Source: Austropuccinia psidii (taxonomy: Eukaryota > Basidiomycota > Pucciniomycetes > Pucciniales > Sphaerophragmiaceae). From it: a stretch of DNA of 64,000 bases. Position 1 is the stretch's first letter; each line of letters begins with the position of its first letter. Positions 34,961 through 47,447 of this stretch are shown piece by piece. The notes under the pieces are model-generated. The model saw only the letters and a program-made list of their open reading frames with translations, had not been told where the DNA came from and made no database searches. Made by a program: the position numbers and the translations under genes. The stretch is from contig JALGQZ010000004.1 in the NCBI GenBank assembly GCA_023105745.1, forward strand, positions 69,057,112 through 69,121,111, given 5' to 3'.

Positions 34961-35642
34961 GATTGGAAATATAAGGCTCAATCCATTTTGCAGCCCTGCC
35001 AATGAGAAATGAATTGGCATAAAGGACCTTCTTTCTGCCTTGAGAGAAGTTTGCCAGATCATTATGAAAGATTAATTGGCATGACTGAAGGAAGCTTCTG
35101 ACTTTGAATGGCTGAGTCCCATCAAAGCATTCTGGTGCCTTCATAGATAAATTCTTGAAGGTGGGTGGTCTTGATGATCCAGAAGAAGCTGCTTGAAGAT
35201 TGGCCATAATTTGAGTCATCTGCTGCATAATGGCCAATAAAGATGGTTCAGATTGATGAGATACAGGCTGATCAGACTGGGCTAGAGTTGGTCCTCCAGT
35301 ACTTTGGGATGCCCCCACAAGAGCAGGAACACCTTCAGTACCATCAGACTCTTCCTCTGCCACAGAATTCTCCTCCTCCTCATCATCATCTTCACCTTGA
35401 ACCTTGAGACTGGTTCTTAAAAATCCTGGAAAGCCGCCAACCACTCCTGATAATGAAATTGATCTTCTTGGCCCTCTTCCTTCCTTCCTGGATGGTGCTG
35501 CTCCTTCCATGTGGGGTCCTCTATCCAATTTGGCCCTCAGTTGAGGAACTGCTGGGGTGCCATCAAGAGAAACTCTTGGAGTTGTAGTAAGAGCAGCTTG
35601 AGCTCTGGTTTGTCTTGCAGGAGGTGAATGTCTGACAGGGAC
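34961..35642 (-). pseudogene. Element D gag, 5' part (right of element A)
   Basis: Continues gag of D beyond the element A insertion: APECFDGTQPFKVRSFLQSC, KWIEPYISNL, the acidic stretch and DRGPHMEGAAPSRKEGRG, closely matching element C gag. The position of the start codon (35,640-35,642) now reads GTC instead of ATG. Together with the internal insertion and the damaged knuckle, this makes gag of D nonfunctional. Confidence 0.9.
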
Positions 35643-36353
35643 GATTTCAGGAAAAAAAATTAAAACAAATGCATGAAATCAGAATTTTCTTGAAGTACGG
35701 ATTAAACAATCAAATCTTGAGGAAACCAATGAATCAATTAAAATCTTCAGGTATGTCAATCACCCAAAATCAAATGAGTCTTGAAGTCAAAATCAATATC
35801 AATGAAAATCTTGAAGTCAATAAAATCAATCAATCAAAATCAATGAAAATCAAATATTGCAGGGAAAACAAATCAGTCAAATGAATTCTTGAGTCAAAAT
35901 CAATTTATGTTAATTCTTGATGTGAAATTCAGCAAAATCAATGAAATTCTTCAAGTCAGTCAATTTTCTTGAAGTCAATGTCAATTATATCAAATCAATT
36001 ATCAAGTGAATCCTTCCTGAAAATCAAAATTCTTGAGGAATAAGTCAAATTGAATCCTGATATGAAGAACGTGTCTGAACAATCTGATGAATAATCTTAA
36101 AATCAAAATGATAAGACGCCTGAATTAAGGATAAAATTGATGATTGATATTAAGATTGAAAAAGATAAACAAAAATAAGATTTGGGTCAGCTTTCAATTT
36201 TCAGAATGAAGAATTAGTGAGAGAAAATTGAGAGGTGACAAAGAATCATTAAATTCATAAGTGTTAAAGAGTTGTAATTTAAATGAATGAATGAATGAAA
36301 TTTATGAAGAATGAATGAATAAAATGATGAAGAATTAATGAATAGAAACTATC
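35643..36353 (-). repeat. Element D leader, GATT/CTCAAGA-type low complexity
   Basis: Same word composition as the C leader, with TCAATCAA and CTTGAAG motifs. The plus-strand frame at 35,669-35,884 is an artefact of it. Confidence 0.7.
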
Positions 36354-36367
36354 AGTTAGTTAATATA
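36354..36367 (-). promoter_or_regulatory. Candidate self-priming primer-binding site (element D)
   Basis: The minus strand reads TATATTAACTAACT, one T after the 5' LTR. It matches the reverse complement of the LTR block at 36,759-36,772 in 13 of 14 positions, consistent with decay of an old copy. Confidence 0.55.
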
Positions 36368-36368
36368 A

Positions 36369-37929
36369 TGTCACAGGGGCTCTTATGGAAGCAAGAGGGC
36401 CTGGCACTCAGGAATCAAGAGCTCACTTGGAGGGCTCCAAAAGATATAAAGAATAATAAAGATTTAATTTCTTTAAAGAAGAAGAAAGGGAAAAGACAAG
36501 TATGCCAAAGATGAAAGAAAAGATAAGAAGCCAAAGGCCAAAGATAATAAAGAAGCCAAAGGCCAAGAAGCCAACCAAGTGAATCCTCAATTCACTGTTT
36601 CAACCTGCCATAAAAGGGAATGGAATTAGTAAAGTATATGACCACCAATATCCACTGACAGGAAAGGAAGAAAGAGAAAAGTTGCTGAATGACTGCCTTA
36701 AGATTATCAGTATTAACTTTGATAGAGAAAAAGAAAATAAATATAATAATAAATCCAATATATTAATTAACTGGGAAAAAAGTCCCCAGGTGCTGAAAGG
36801 TGGCCAGTATATGTGAAAAACTGAAAGACTGATCCTGGAAGGTGGATCACCGGCTGTATTGTCTGAATTGGGGCAATACAGTTCTGGTTGTCTTGAAATT
36901 GAACTGTGTGATTGAATTGGCCCAATTGGGCCAAGGACATACAGGTTTATTGAATTGTCACCAATATGGACCAATTGAGTTGTCCAAGGAGTATTAAAAT
37001 ACTTGATGCCTTGACAACTGATTGAAATGACGTAATACCTCTAATAATGAACCTTGGGAAGAATCCTGAATGAAAGTACCAACCCAACTCCTCCAGAGTC
37101 AGGTGGTTGGGGTCCTTGAATGATCTTCTGATTGCCGCCATGGATTGCCAGACTGATGAGCTGAAAGGTCCTCCTTTGAAATGGGCATTGAATTTTGGGA
37201 TCTTGAGTTGGAAAGGTGGAAAATGGTCCTTAAAATGTCACAATTGGATTGCTGGGCAAGAATGGTACATAATGGTATATAATACCATATATGCACCACT
37301 CCTGAAACCTTGAGTACAGTGTGCATGGAGGAATGGAAAGAATTCCCCTTAAGCTGAGCTGGTCTGGTGACCTCTGGTGGCTTCCAGAGGCCATGGTCAG
37401 AAATGGGTCCTATGGGTTCTATGGCCATTTTGGTGTCCAAAGGCTTTTTGGCCAAATTTGGGTCCAAGGGGTTGGTGGCCAAAATTGGCTCAGGTGGGCC
37501 CAATTGTGGTTTGGGGGCTAGATGCTTACCCCCTTTGGCCTCATTGGATTAGGCCAAAAGGGGCCTAATACGCCTACAGACCGTGGACCATGAATTACGG
37601 CCCATGGGCCGTAGAAGCCATAGGGGGCCTAAATGGCCCCAAAAAGGCCATTTAGGCCAGAACTCCCCTAATGAAGGGGGTAGGCCCAAGATGGATGGAG
37701 ATGGCTAGGGGCCTGGAGGCCCCTAGAAGACAAAAGGACCCGCCAGGCCTGAGGGTTGGTGAGGTGGAAATTGGCCAAGGAGGCCAATGATTGCAGGATA
37801 TGGCCATAGAGCTCCAGAGGGGACCCATTGGCCATAAAAGATATGGTGTGGCCAATTGGGCCCAACTTGGTTCCAGGTTAGAATTGCCGCAACACCCATG
37901 GAGGAGGGCCAATGTTTGTGGTTGTAACA
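36369..37929 (-). repeat. Element D 5' LTR
   Basis: 1,561 bp, paired with 6,220-7,817. It has a local duplication near 36,530-36,560 (AAGCCAAAGGCC twice) and several small deletions relative to the 3' LTR. The right terminus TGTAACA (from TGTGACA) abuts TSD GACTT. Confidence 0.93.
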
Positions 37930-37934
37930 GACTT

Positions 37935-38150
37935 AGTTCCTAAAATTACATGTATAGTATTCCCTTGGGGGAATACTGTATGATTGGTGGTAAGTCCTGA
38001 TTGAAGATAAAGGATGGCCTTGATTGGGCTCAACATTGATTCTGGAATCTTTCCCCTTGAAAGGGATATCCTTCAAGACATTTCCATAATTTTATTGAGT
38101 GCCTGAGACTTTCAGAGAAGGATTAACAACAAAAAATGAGGCATAATGAT
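37935..38150 (-). repeat. Continuation of the LTR split by element D
   Basis: TAGTATTCCCTTGGGGGAAT resembles the TATTCCCTTGGAAGGAAT region of C-type LTRs, so this is the remainder of the 5,578-6,219 LTR. The outer end cannot be fixed; similarity fades somewhere between 38,000 and 38,150. Confidence 0.5.
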
Positions 38151-38573
38151 AGTATGCTCAAGTGGAAGGTGTAGATTATCCAGAAATGCAACCACAGGAA
38201 AAAATATCTATTTTGATAATACAAGCATTTTTGGAAGAGTTGAGGGCCAGGGTCCATGGACCTTTGATGGATTGGTGGTCCCATAAGCCTAAAGGCCAAT
38301 TTTTCCAATTCTGGGCTTGGAGGGTCAACAAAGGTTTTAATCCCCTTACTATGGTACATGCCATAGAGGTTCCCTATAGGGGTAGGGACAAAATTTGACA
38401 TAACCAAATCTGGGTCCCAAAGTGGCCAAACCACATGAGGGTTTCAAAATCTTCATAAAACATGTTAGCATAAACTCCTCCATAGATTATGAAATAAGCC
38501 TACCCATATTGTTTGAGGCAGCTGAAAAGGACTTGTAAATGTGTTGTGTTAAGCTTAATGATATCAGTATTTA
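38151..38573. other. Unassigned sequence
   Basis: No match to other repeats in the window that I can see. Short frames on both strands lack any recognisable domain. Confidence 0.4.
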
Positions 38574-41500
38574 TGTGAGACTGTGAGATACATATGACAT
38601 ACCCATAAGGTCACAAATACCATTTCATACAATTGACCTACTCTTAAACAGACTTATCACTTAAATTTAAAACAAAAAATGAGAAAAAATAAGCATAACT
38701 TTATTTTTGATAAACAAATTTATAGTTATTATGTCATTTTTGAATTCTACACCACCAATAACCTAGGGTGTTATACCCAAAATTGGGTATTTCTTATGTT
38801 ATTATAAGATTTCATAATCTCACAGTACAATTACAAATTTTTAAACATCTTTTAAAGTGTTAAATTTGAGCTTAAATAACCTTAAATTTAAAGTTGAATA
38901 AGCTTTATGCAAACTTACCAAAATTTTAGTTAAAATGAAGGTGTGGTGTATATTTACTGAATTGGCTGAGGATTTTCTATACAGGATTTAAATTCTGTAT
39001 GACTTCAATTTAAATTTTTTTAAGGCTATATTATGGCTTGAAATAAATAAAAGGGCAAAAACCATGCAGAAAGGTGCAACAAAGGAAAAAGACCAAATAG
39101 AGGCAGGGTACCCAACTTTTGGGATCTGAAAGAGCTCTATTAAGGTTTTCCAACTGTATTGGAGGATTTTAAACCTTATTTAAACTTTAATATTAGACAT
39201 TGATTGATAATTAAATTTTAAACTGGTTTTACCCAATTTAGACAGGAATTTCAAGTTTCCAAATGGTAAATCCCTATATGCAGGCTTGAAATCAAGGTTT
39301 CAAGAACTGTCAAAGCTTAAATAAGCTTAAATGAGCTTGAAATATAAATTTATAACTGTTAAAGCCTTATCAAAACTTAAGCTTTTGTGTGTATTGCTAT
39401 TTTATGTGGAAAAATAGCAATAAATTGAAAAATTCATCAAAAATCCAATTCTTAATGGATTTTCTTGTAAATTTCACATAGATTTCAATCCAATGTTAAC
39501 TGTGTATAAATCTGATCTCAAGTATAATTTCTAAAAAGGTTTAATTGGCAATTATTGTGAGCCTGTGAGGTATGTTTAACATACCCATAAGGCCACAAAT
39601 GATTTTATAAACAATTAAATTTGTCTTAAACAGACTTTTTAGTTGAATTTAAAATAAAAAATAATAAAAAATAAGTATAACTTTTTTTTGGATAAACAAA
39701 GTTATAATTATTATGTCATTTTTGGATTCTACACCAAAAATAACCTAGGGTACACCCATAGGGTGTTATACCCAAAAACACTTATTTCTTGTGTTATTAG
39801 AAGATTTAAGAATCTCACAGTACTAATGTAACTTTTTAACATTTTTTTAAAATTGTTAAATTTAAGCTTAATTAAGCTTAAATTTAAAGTTACATAAGGT
39901 TTATGCAACTTTACCAAAATTTTAGTTAAAATTGAGGTGTGGTGTATATTTACTGAATTGGCTAAGGATTTGCCATACAGAATGTAAATCCTGCGTGAGC
40001 TCAATTTAAAAGGGTTTAAGGCCATAGTATGGCTTTAAATAAATAAAAGGGCAAAATCCACGCAAAAAGGTGGGACAAAGGAAAAAGACCAAATAGAGCT
40101 GGGGTACCCAACTTTTTGGATCTGCAAGGATTCAATTAAGGTTGTCCACCTGTATTGGAGGATTTTCAACCTTATTTAAACTTTAAGATTAGACTTTGAT
40201 CCAACCTTAAGGTTTAAACTGGTTTTATCCTAAATTGGACAGGAATTTCAAGCTGCCAAGAGGGTAAATCCCAATAAGCAGGCTTGGAATCAAGGTTTTA
40301 AGAACTGTCAAAGCTTAATCAAGCTTAAAAAGCTTAAATAAGCTTAAAACTTTAAGGTTTCAATCATCAAAACCTTATCAAAACTTAAGGTTTTGTGTGT
40401 ATTGCTATTTTACGTGGAAAAATAGTAATAACTTCAAAAATTCATTAAAAATCCAAATCTTAATGGATTTGCTTGAAAATTTCACACAGCTTAGAATTTA
40501 ATATTATCAATATATAAATTAAATTTTAAGTATCTTTTATTAATAGGTTTCCTGGGTAATTAGCCTGGAAAATTACTTTTTTAATTAAGCTTAAAGAAAA
40601 TTATGATTTCTTTAAAAATTAATTAAAAATTCAGTTTAAGAGATTTCTGCTTGAAACTCTGATTTTATGTTGTTCATGTGATGAACTTTAATATAAATAA
40701 ACTTATTTTATATTAAAACTTAAAATAATTAAACTAAATGAGGATTAAAGTTACTTGGAGTTAAGAATAACACTGATAACTTTAAATTGGAAGTAAAAAT
40801 AAGTTGCCTTAAGTTAAGAACTTAATTTTTAAGCATGGTTTTTCAGTTTTGACCTGAGCACGCCCTCTACATCCATTATGAATCATGAGAGCTGCTCTGT
40901 AGACATAAAAAGAGTCTTTTCATCACTGTTTTTGTCCATCATTCATAATCAATCCAATCATATTAGAAATTTAAACAGGTAAAGTTTTATTAAATATAAA
41001 ATCTTATTATTAAAAGTAATTCTTAAGTTATTTTTATTCTTTATTTATTAAATTAAAGAATTGAAGTCATAGAATTCAGATTATTGTTGTAATCATCTAT
41101 AATAAATTTTATTATATAAAATTATCATCTTAAATATCTTTTAAAATCCACAAATTCCTCTCAAAAACTCTTTAATCATAAATTTTAGTATAAAAAGTTG
41201 TTTTATCTTTGATTTTATTGATTTTTGGCGTGTTTTTAACTTATAATTATTATTTAATATAATAACTGTTGTTTTATAACTTGTTGTATTAAATAAATCT
41301 TATAAGTAAGTTTTCTCTAAAAGTTCTATATATTTTTTTATCTAGTAATAGTTTTTTTTATATAGAATTTTATTCTATAAAGAATTATTTCTGCACAGTG
41401 TGTGATTAATTCTTTTTATAAATAATATTTATATTATTTATAAGTGGTTAATATTCTTATTTTCCACGTGTAATTGTCTCATTAAGAGCTTTACACTTCT

Positions 41501-42867
41501 TATTGTTATAACTGTCAGTGACTATAACAATAATAGAATAATTATAATTTATTATAATTAATATTTTTTTTTTTATTATTATATTATTATAATAATAATT
41601 AAATTTATTTTTTTTATATAATTATTTTTAATAATTATATTTAAATTTGTGGTTATAATATTTCATTATATTATATTTTTCTACTGAGGACAGTCATAGT
41701 ACTCTTGATATTGTTACTATTATCAAGAGTTTCATAGACAAACCTTACAATTATCCTTGAAGTGAACCTTTTTAATTATTCTTACAGAAACTTAAGATTT
41801 CTCTAACAACTAATTAAACATTCAGTTTAAGAGATTTCTACTTGAAACTTTATTTTTACATTATTCATGTGATGAGCTTTAATATAAATAGACTTATTTT
41901 ATATTTAAACTCAAAATAATTAACACAAAATAGGTTTAAAGCTACTTGGAGATAAGAATAACACTGGTAACTTGAAATTGGAAGGAAAGATAAGCTACCT
42001 TAAATGAAGAACCTTATTTTTAACATTTTTTTCATTTTTGACCTGAGCATGCCCTCTATATCCATTATCAATCATGAGAGCTGCTCTGTAGACATAAAAT
42101 GAGTCTTTTCATCACTATTTTTGTCCATCATCAATTATCAATCCAATCATATTAGACATTTAAACACGTAAAGTTTTATTATATATAAAATATTATTATT
42201 GAAATATTTCTTAAGTATTTTATTCTTTATAAATCTTAATTTAAAGAATTGAAATCATATAAATTAGATTATTGTTGTAGTCACCTATAATATATTTTAT
42301 TTTATAAAATTATTGTCTTTAACATATTTTTTAAAAATCCACAAGTTCCTCTCAAAAACTCTCTAATCATATTTTTATTATAAAAAGTTGTTTTATCTTT
42401 GAAAATATTGATTTTTGGTGTGTTTTTAACTTATAATAATTATTTAATATAATAACTGTTGTATCTGACTTGTATTAAATTTATATTATAAGTAAGTTTT
42501 TCTCTAAAATTCTGTATCTTTTTTATCTATTATTCGTTTTTTTATATATAATTTTTCTATAAGAATTATTTCTGCACAGTGTGTGTTATAGTTCTTTTAA
42601 TAAGTGGTTAAATATTTATATTTTCCATGTGTAATTGTCTCATTAAGAGCTTTACACTTCTTATTGTTATAATTGTCAGTGACTATAACAATGATAGAAT
42701 AATTAATATTTTTCAATTATTATTTTATATAATAATAATTAAATTTTTTTTATATAATTATTTTTTGTGGTTATAGTATTTTATTATATTATATTCTTCT
42801 ACTGAGGACATTCATAGTACTCTTGATTTTGTTACTATCATCAAGAGTTTCATAGACAAACCTTACA
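38574..42867 (+). repeat. Long LTR (outer), split by a second copy of its family
   Basis: Starts TGTGAGACTGTGAGATAC and ends ATAGACAAACCTTACA, in the opposite orientation to the A and B LTRs but with related termini (TGTGA...CCTTACA). Its own sequence is 38,574-39,555 plus 41,755-42,867, about 2.1 kb. No matching target duplication is found at its outer ends (ATTTA against AAGAT). Element B begins only 7 bp beyond its right end. Confidence 0.8.
39556..41749 (+). repeat. Solo long LTR nested in the preceding LTR, TSD ATTAT
   Basis: 2,194 bp from TGTGAGCCTGTGAGGTATG to AGACAAACCTTACA. The exact duplication ATTAT lies at 39,551-39,555 and 41,750-41,754. It belongs to the same family as its host, so left half resembles left half (39,556-40,560 vs 38,574-39,555) and right half resembles right half (40,560-41,749 vs 41,755-42,867). 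Confidence 0.9.
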
Positions 42868-43005
42868 AAGATACTGTAAGATTTGACTATGAAACAATAA
42901 GTAGAGATTACTAATATTTTACTTATTGTACTATGAATGTCCTTATGAATGAAATAAATAAGATAATAATAATTATAATAATAAGAATTATTATAATTAT
43001 GGTGT

Positions 43006-44490
43006 TGTCACAACCATGGCAATTCACCTCCTTGGATCCCCATATGGCATATCAAGCCATAGTTCTCATATGGCCAATTGGCCATATCCATCACCAGTGG
43101 CCAATATGGCCACGTCATCATCTTATGGACCTTTTATGGCCATTAGTGTTTTGGAGCCTTCATGGCCCTTCACCTCAATCCAGAACCCATAGCGGCAATT
43201 TATGCCCAAATGGGTATTTCTGGTCATTTCCCTCAAAACCAGGGGAAATGGCCCAAATGGCTGTTTTTGGCCATTTGGGCTCATAATGCGCATTTGCGCA
43301 TTTTTGCGCATTTGCGCACTTTTTGCGCATTTTGCGCACTTTTGTGCATTTGCGCATTTTTGCGCACTTTGACGCAAAGTGTCCAAAAGACACTTTCCCG
43401 CCCTTTGGACCAGTTTTTGGCTCAGAACCCAAAAGTGGCCAAAAACCCCAAAAGGCCCAGAAACACCATTCCAAGCTCTGAAGCCATTACATCCATCCTT
43501 TTCCCTCTGCCTTTCCATCTCAAGACCTTTGGACGTAATCTTCTTGCCAATCAACCAATATGCCATAAATGATGTTATATATCATTGTGCATCATTTTTC
43601 AACAGCAATTAAATGGTGGCAATATCAAATGTTCATTTCAACATTCCAACATCTCATCACGTCATCAAGGCACCCAATCATTCAGAGGAATCATCAAGGC
43701 TCAAGAGCAAGTGTTTCAGCGTCAAAGACCAATGACACCATCAAGCAGTCATTGGTTATTCTCACTCCAAGTATTCCTTCCAAAGGAATACTTCCAATTC
43801 ATTCTCAAGTGTATTCAAGAGGCAGTGCCAAAAAGAAGTTGTCAAGTGTCAAAGCTCCACTCAATCCATCTTGGCAACCATATTCATTTCAATACAGTCT
43901 GGAGCCATCAAGACCTGTATTTCATTTTCAATCATGGGAAATTCATTCAACCCAATTCAATTTCAATATTAGCCAGCTGTATCAATTCCCAAAACAATCA
44001 ATACAGCCTCAAGGATCAATACAGATCAGCTTTCAGCCTGAAGAACTCAAGCTCCCAACTTTTCACATATACCGGCTACCCTTTCCACCCTGGGGGGTTT
44101 TCCCCAGTTAATTAATATATTTTGATTTTATTTTATCTCTATTTTCTTTTCATTTTAGTTAAGCAAATACTGATGTTATTAAGTCAGTCATTTAGCACCT
44201 TTCTCCTTTCTCTTTCTTCGCCTGTCAATGGATATTTGGTGGTCATATCCTTACTAATTCCATTATTCATTTTTGGCAGGTTGAAACAGTGATTAAGGAC
44301 TTACTTGGTTGGCTCTTTGGCCATTTGGCTTCCCTTTCCTCTTTTGAATCTCATCTTGTACCTGCATATCTTTTAGAGGAATTCATTCTTATTATTTTTA
44401 TGCTTTATCCTTTTGGAGTCTTCCAAGTGAGTTCCCTGATTGCTGAGTGCCAGGCCACTCTTGTATTTCTGTCCAAGAGCCCCTGTGACA
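43006..44490 (+). repeat. Solo LTR of element C type inside the 3' LTR of B
   Basis: 1,485 bp, TGTCACAACCATGGC to CCCTGTGACA. The target duplication is GGTGT (43,001-43,005) and GGCGT (44,491-44,495), one transition apart. It is very similar to the element C LTRs but in the other orientation and with a shorter minisatellite. Long plus-strand frames (147, 176 and 180 codons) within it are LTR sequence. Confidence 0.95.
43287..43370. repeat. Minisatellite (TTTGCGCA) in the solo LTR
   Basis: Inverse orientation of the TGCGCAAA array in element C, about 84 bp against 138 and 148 bp there. Confidence 0.92.
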
Positions 44491-46311
44491 GGCGTAAAAA
44501 TGATTATATTATTAATAAAAATATAATAATATAATTTATATTATAAAATATAATATAATAAAATAAATATATTAATATAAAATAATTAATATATTTAAAA
44601 AGCACTTTATTATTGTTACAAACAAATAATAAAGGCGTAAAAAATTGTTTTTTATTAATAAAAAACAATTAATAACAATAATATTACTAATATTAAAGTT
44701 ATAAATTAATATAAATACTATTTATATTAATTAAAGAATTACTAAGAGAATAATATAGAGAAAATAACCTACTTTTAACACTTAATATAATAATTTTGAG
44801 GTATTTTACGCCAAATAATGTAAATACAACTTATACAAATTGTATTTACAATACAAAATAGAGAAATTACAAATATTCTTGATTTTTTACGTGGAAATGA
44901 GTTTTAGAGAGATTTTTAACAAAAACAGTTAAACAAATGATTTAATCATGTCAAAATTGATGATTATAATAAAGATAAACTTTGGTCTTTGATAATTTAA
45001 AAGTTTTATATATAAAGAATAAAGATATTACCTTTTTGTTTGTATTTATTAAATGTTTTTGATGCGTCTGAGGGGAAAACAGAGCAGAAAGAGCTCTATT
45101 TATAGTAAATACCTCCCTCCTAGAGTCCAACAGGCTTCTAGTAGACGTGTACTGATCATATCCACTGGAATTGATCAATATTTTAAGGTTTGGTGATGAT
45201 CAAACCTCATTACATCATTATTACACCATTATTTAGAGTTATCACTATAACTCTAAGTTTGATGACGTCAAAGGCTTGGCAGAACCCCAAATTTTGTGGA
45301 CTTTATTAGTTTTAATCATAAACTAATATTATTCACCAATGTTTACACTTATATGACTGTTAAACGTAATTTAAGGTTACAGTCTGTGATCATAAATGAT
45401 CAAATTAAGATCAAACTTTGATCCTTAAGAACGTTTAAGTTTTACGCGCTACAGCAATTCAGAGAGTGAATTCTGATAGCTTGGCATAACCTCATTATGC
45501 TTCCAAGAGCATTTCATTACATCATCAAAACTCTATTTTTGATGATTTTTCTTGTAGCTCATCTTTTCTGTCAAAATTTAATATTTTAAACTTCAAACCA
45601 CGATTTCAAGGGGTTATACCTTGAATATTGTAATACCAAATACATCATTCCTCACGAATGAACTAGTAGAATCCAACTGTCTACTTTTTTTTAAGTTTGG
45701 ACCACTTTCACAACAAAGTGGTCAACAGCTCTATTGATTTTAATCAATAATTCCTTACAGGTTTTAACCTTGTTTATAACTTGTGAAATAAACTTCATAT
45801 CTCAATTTCTACAGTAATTATGCGATGAATTTATTTTTGGTTCATCACTCTATCATGTATAATTCAAGAGATATTAGCCAAAATTCTTGAATATATGCGT
45901 TAACCAAAAAAGTGCATATATTCAGGTTAATTCCTTAAGCATTGGTTTTGAAGCTTAGCTTATTAATTGTTTTATGTGTGGAACTTTATGGAAAATCCAA
46001 TGGTACCATTTATTTCACATGTTGTTTCATTAGTTTTTGAAATAAATAAGGATTTGTGGTTTTTATAAGGTATTATTACTTTTAACTTATTAAATATTGA
46101 CTTTACAGATATGCCATAAAAATGGTATATGTGTATTTTACCATGGGGAATCCAATGGTGTAATTTATTTCACATGTTTATTCATTTTTTTTAAGTTAAA
46201 CCAAATTTTGTACCAGTTTATGGTATTTTTATAGTTTTTAAGGTACTTATAATTATATAAAATATTTCTTGTGGCCTTTTTGGTTATGTGGTCATATCTC
46301 AAAGGTTCACA

Positions 46312-46330
46312 TTCCCTACCACCAAAAAAG
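46312..46330 (-). other. Element B polypurine tract
   Basis: Same sequence and position as in element A (minus strand GGTGGTAGGGAA directly before the LTR). Confidence 0.75.
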
Positions 46331-46429
46331 ATTGTACCACAATCTGATATGTGTAACTAGGGTATCATCCACTGTCCTACCTCTTCAATAGACTTTGTTA
46401 GTCTTGAAGCTCAATAATGCTTAACTTTT

Positions 46430-47447
46430 CTATTTTTCAGGTTTTCTTTCATGTCTGAACCTTCTTAGTAGTTTATCAGCATTTGTTATATCTTTCTCAA
46501 GTAGCCATTCATCTTCTTGAGTTGAATTTCTATACCTTACAAGGTATTCCCTTTCTTTTTTGTTTCTTGTCCTTCTTTCTTTAAGGACTTTTACTATTTT
46601 CTTTTCCTCTCCTTCTTCCAAGGGGGGAATTTCAAGTGGGGTTTTATTTCTTAATGGAAATTACTCCTTGTCACTTGAACTGTAAGGTTTTATCAGACTC
46701 ACAGGGAAAGCTGAGTGTTTGTTCATTAGTTCACCTGTGAGTTCCAATTGCACAGCATTGGGTCCATGAAGCGCTTTTATCATAAATGGTCCTGCAGAGG
46801 AATCTTTTAATTTCTTTGGGCCTTTTATGTTATTGAAATTAAGGGTTGATACTAGGACCAAGTCTCCTATTTTGAAATCAGGTGGCTTATGACTTTTATC
46901 CCATCTTTCTTTTGCATATTTGAAAGAATCTTGCATACATCGGTTTGCATGGTGTCTTGCTTTGTCAAGCATTATCTTAAAGCTGCTTGCTGTGGGATGT
47001 ATATCCACTAAGTCCTTTTTGAGGGTATCATAAGGAAGTCTTGGATTCCAACCTTTTTCTAACTGAAAGCCCTTTAAGGCATCCATAGCTGTGATGAACT
47101 TAGCTTGTGACAATTGTGTCAATGTCTCATGGATCCTAGGTATTGGATACCTGTCTGGAATGGTATAGGTGTTCAGGGCTCTAAAGTCTCCAACCATCCT
47201 TGATTTTCCATTATGCCAAGTTATAATGACAGGTGTATTGACTTCTACCTGTTCATTATGTCCTACCTTTCTCAATACTCCAAGGTCCATTAATTCTTCA
47301 ATGTGTACCTCTAAGGCTTCTCTAGCCCTTGGACTAGCTGGGTAAGCAGGTCTTCTTAATAGAGGTGGGTAGGGTTTTTCCACATTAAGAATTATATCCA
47401 CTTCATGTCCAATTATGGCACCTAGTGGCTCTTTGCAAAGGCATTTT
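46430..47447 (-). pseudogene. Element B pol remnant: RT N-terminus fused to integrase C-terminus
   Basis: 46,661-47,401 is one open frame of 246 codons that joins the start of RT (VEKPYPPLLRRPAYPASPRA, VGDFRALNTYTIPDRYPI, KFITAMDALKGF) directly to the integrase C-terminal region (LEKGWNPRLPYDTLKKDL, STLNFNNIKGPKKL). The junction is near 47,060. The RT catalytic box, RNase H, integrase finger and core are gone (about 2 kb by comparison with A after subtracting its LTR-like insertion). After a frameshift near 46,640 the end of pol continues (46,430-46,621) with a chromodomain-like YLVRYRNSTQEDEWLLEKDI. Such a product cannot reverse-transcribe or integrate. Confidence 0.9.

Larger units (their letters stand above)
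6220..37929 (-). mobile_element. Element D: Ty3/gypsy chromovirus split by nested elements, TSD GACTT
   Basis: A complete but degenerate short-terminus retrotransposon on the minus strand. The 3' LTR is 6,220-7,817 and the 5' LTR 36,369-37,929. Its internal region is divided by element A at 12,903-34,960. The TSD GACTT is exact at 6,215-6,219 and 37,930-37,934. The outer termini have each mutated once (TTTCACA at the left, TGTAACA at the right). The coding regions have several stops and frameshifts, so it is dead. Its own length, without the nested elements, is about 9.6 kb. Confidence 0.93.
42875..46311 (-). repeat. Element B 3' LTR, interrupted
   Basis: Consists of 42,875-43,005 and 44,496-46,311 (about 1,947 bp), split by a short-terminus LTR. 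It starts TGTAAGATTTGACTATG and ends AAAGGTTCACA, then the polypurine tract. Confidence 0.93.

Noticed and set aside
38574..42867. Two independent tandem duplications
   Set aside because: The ATTAT target duplication and LTR termini show a nested solo LTR instead.
38569..42872. Target duplication for the outer long LTR
   Set aside because: The flanks ATTTA and AAGAT do not match, so I do not claim one.
43569..44115. Plus-strand frames of 176 and 180 codons as genes
   Set aside because: They are entirely within a C-type solo LTR with a target duplication; the equivalent frames occur in both LTRs of element C.
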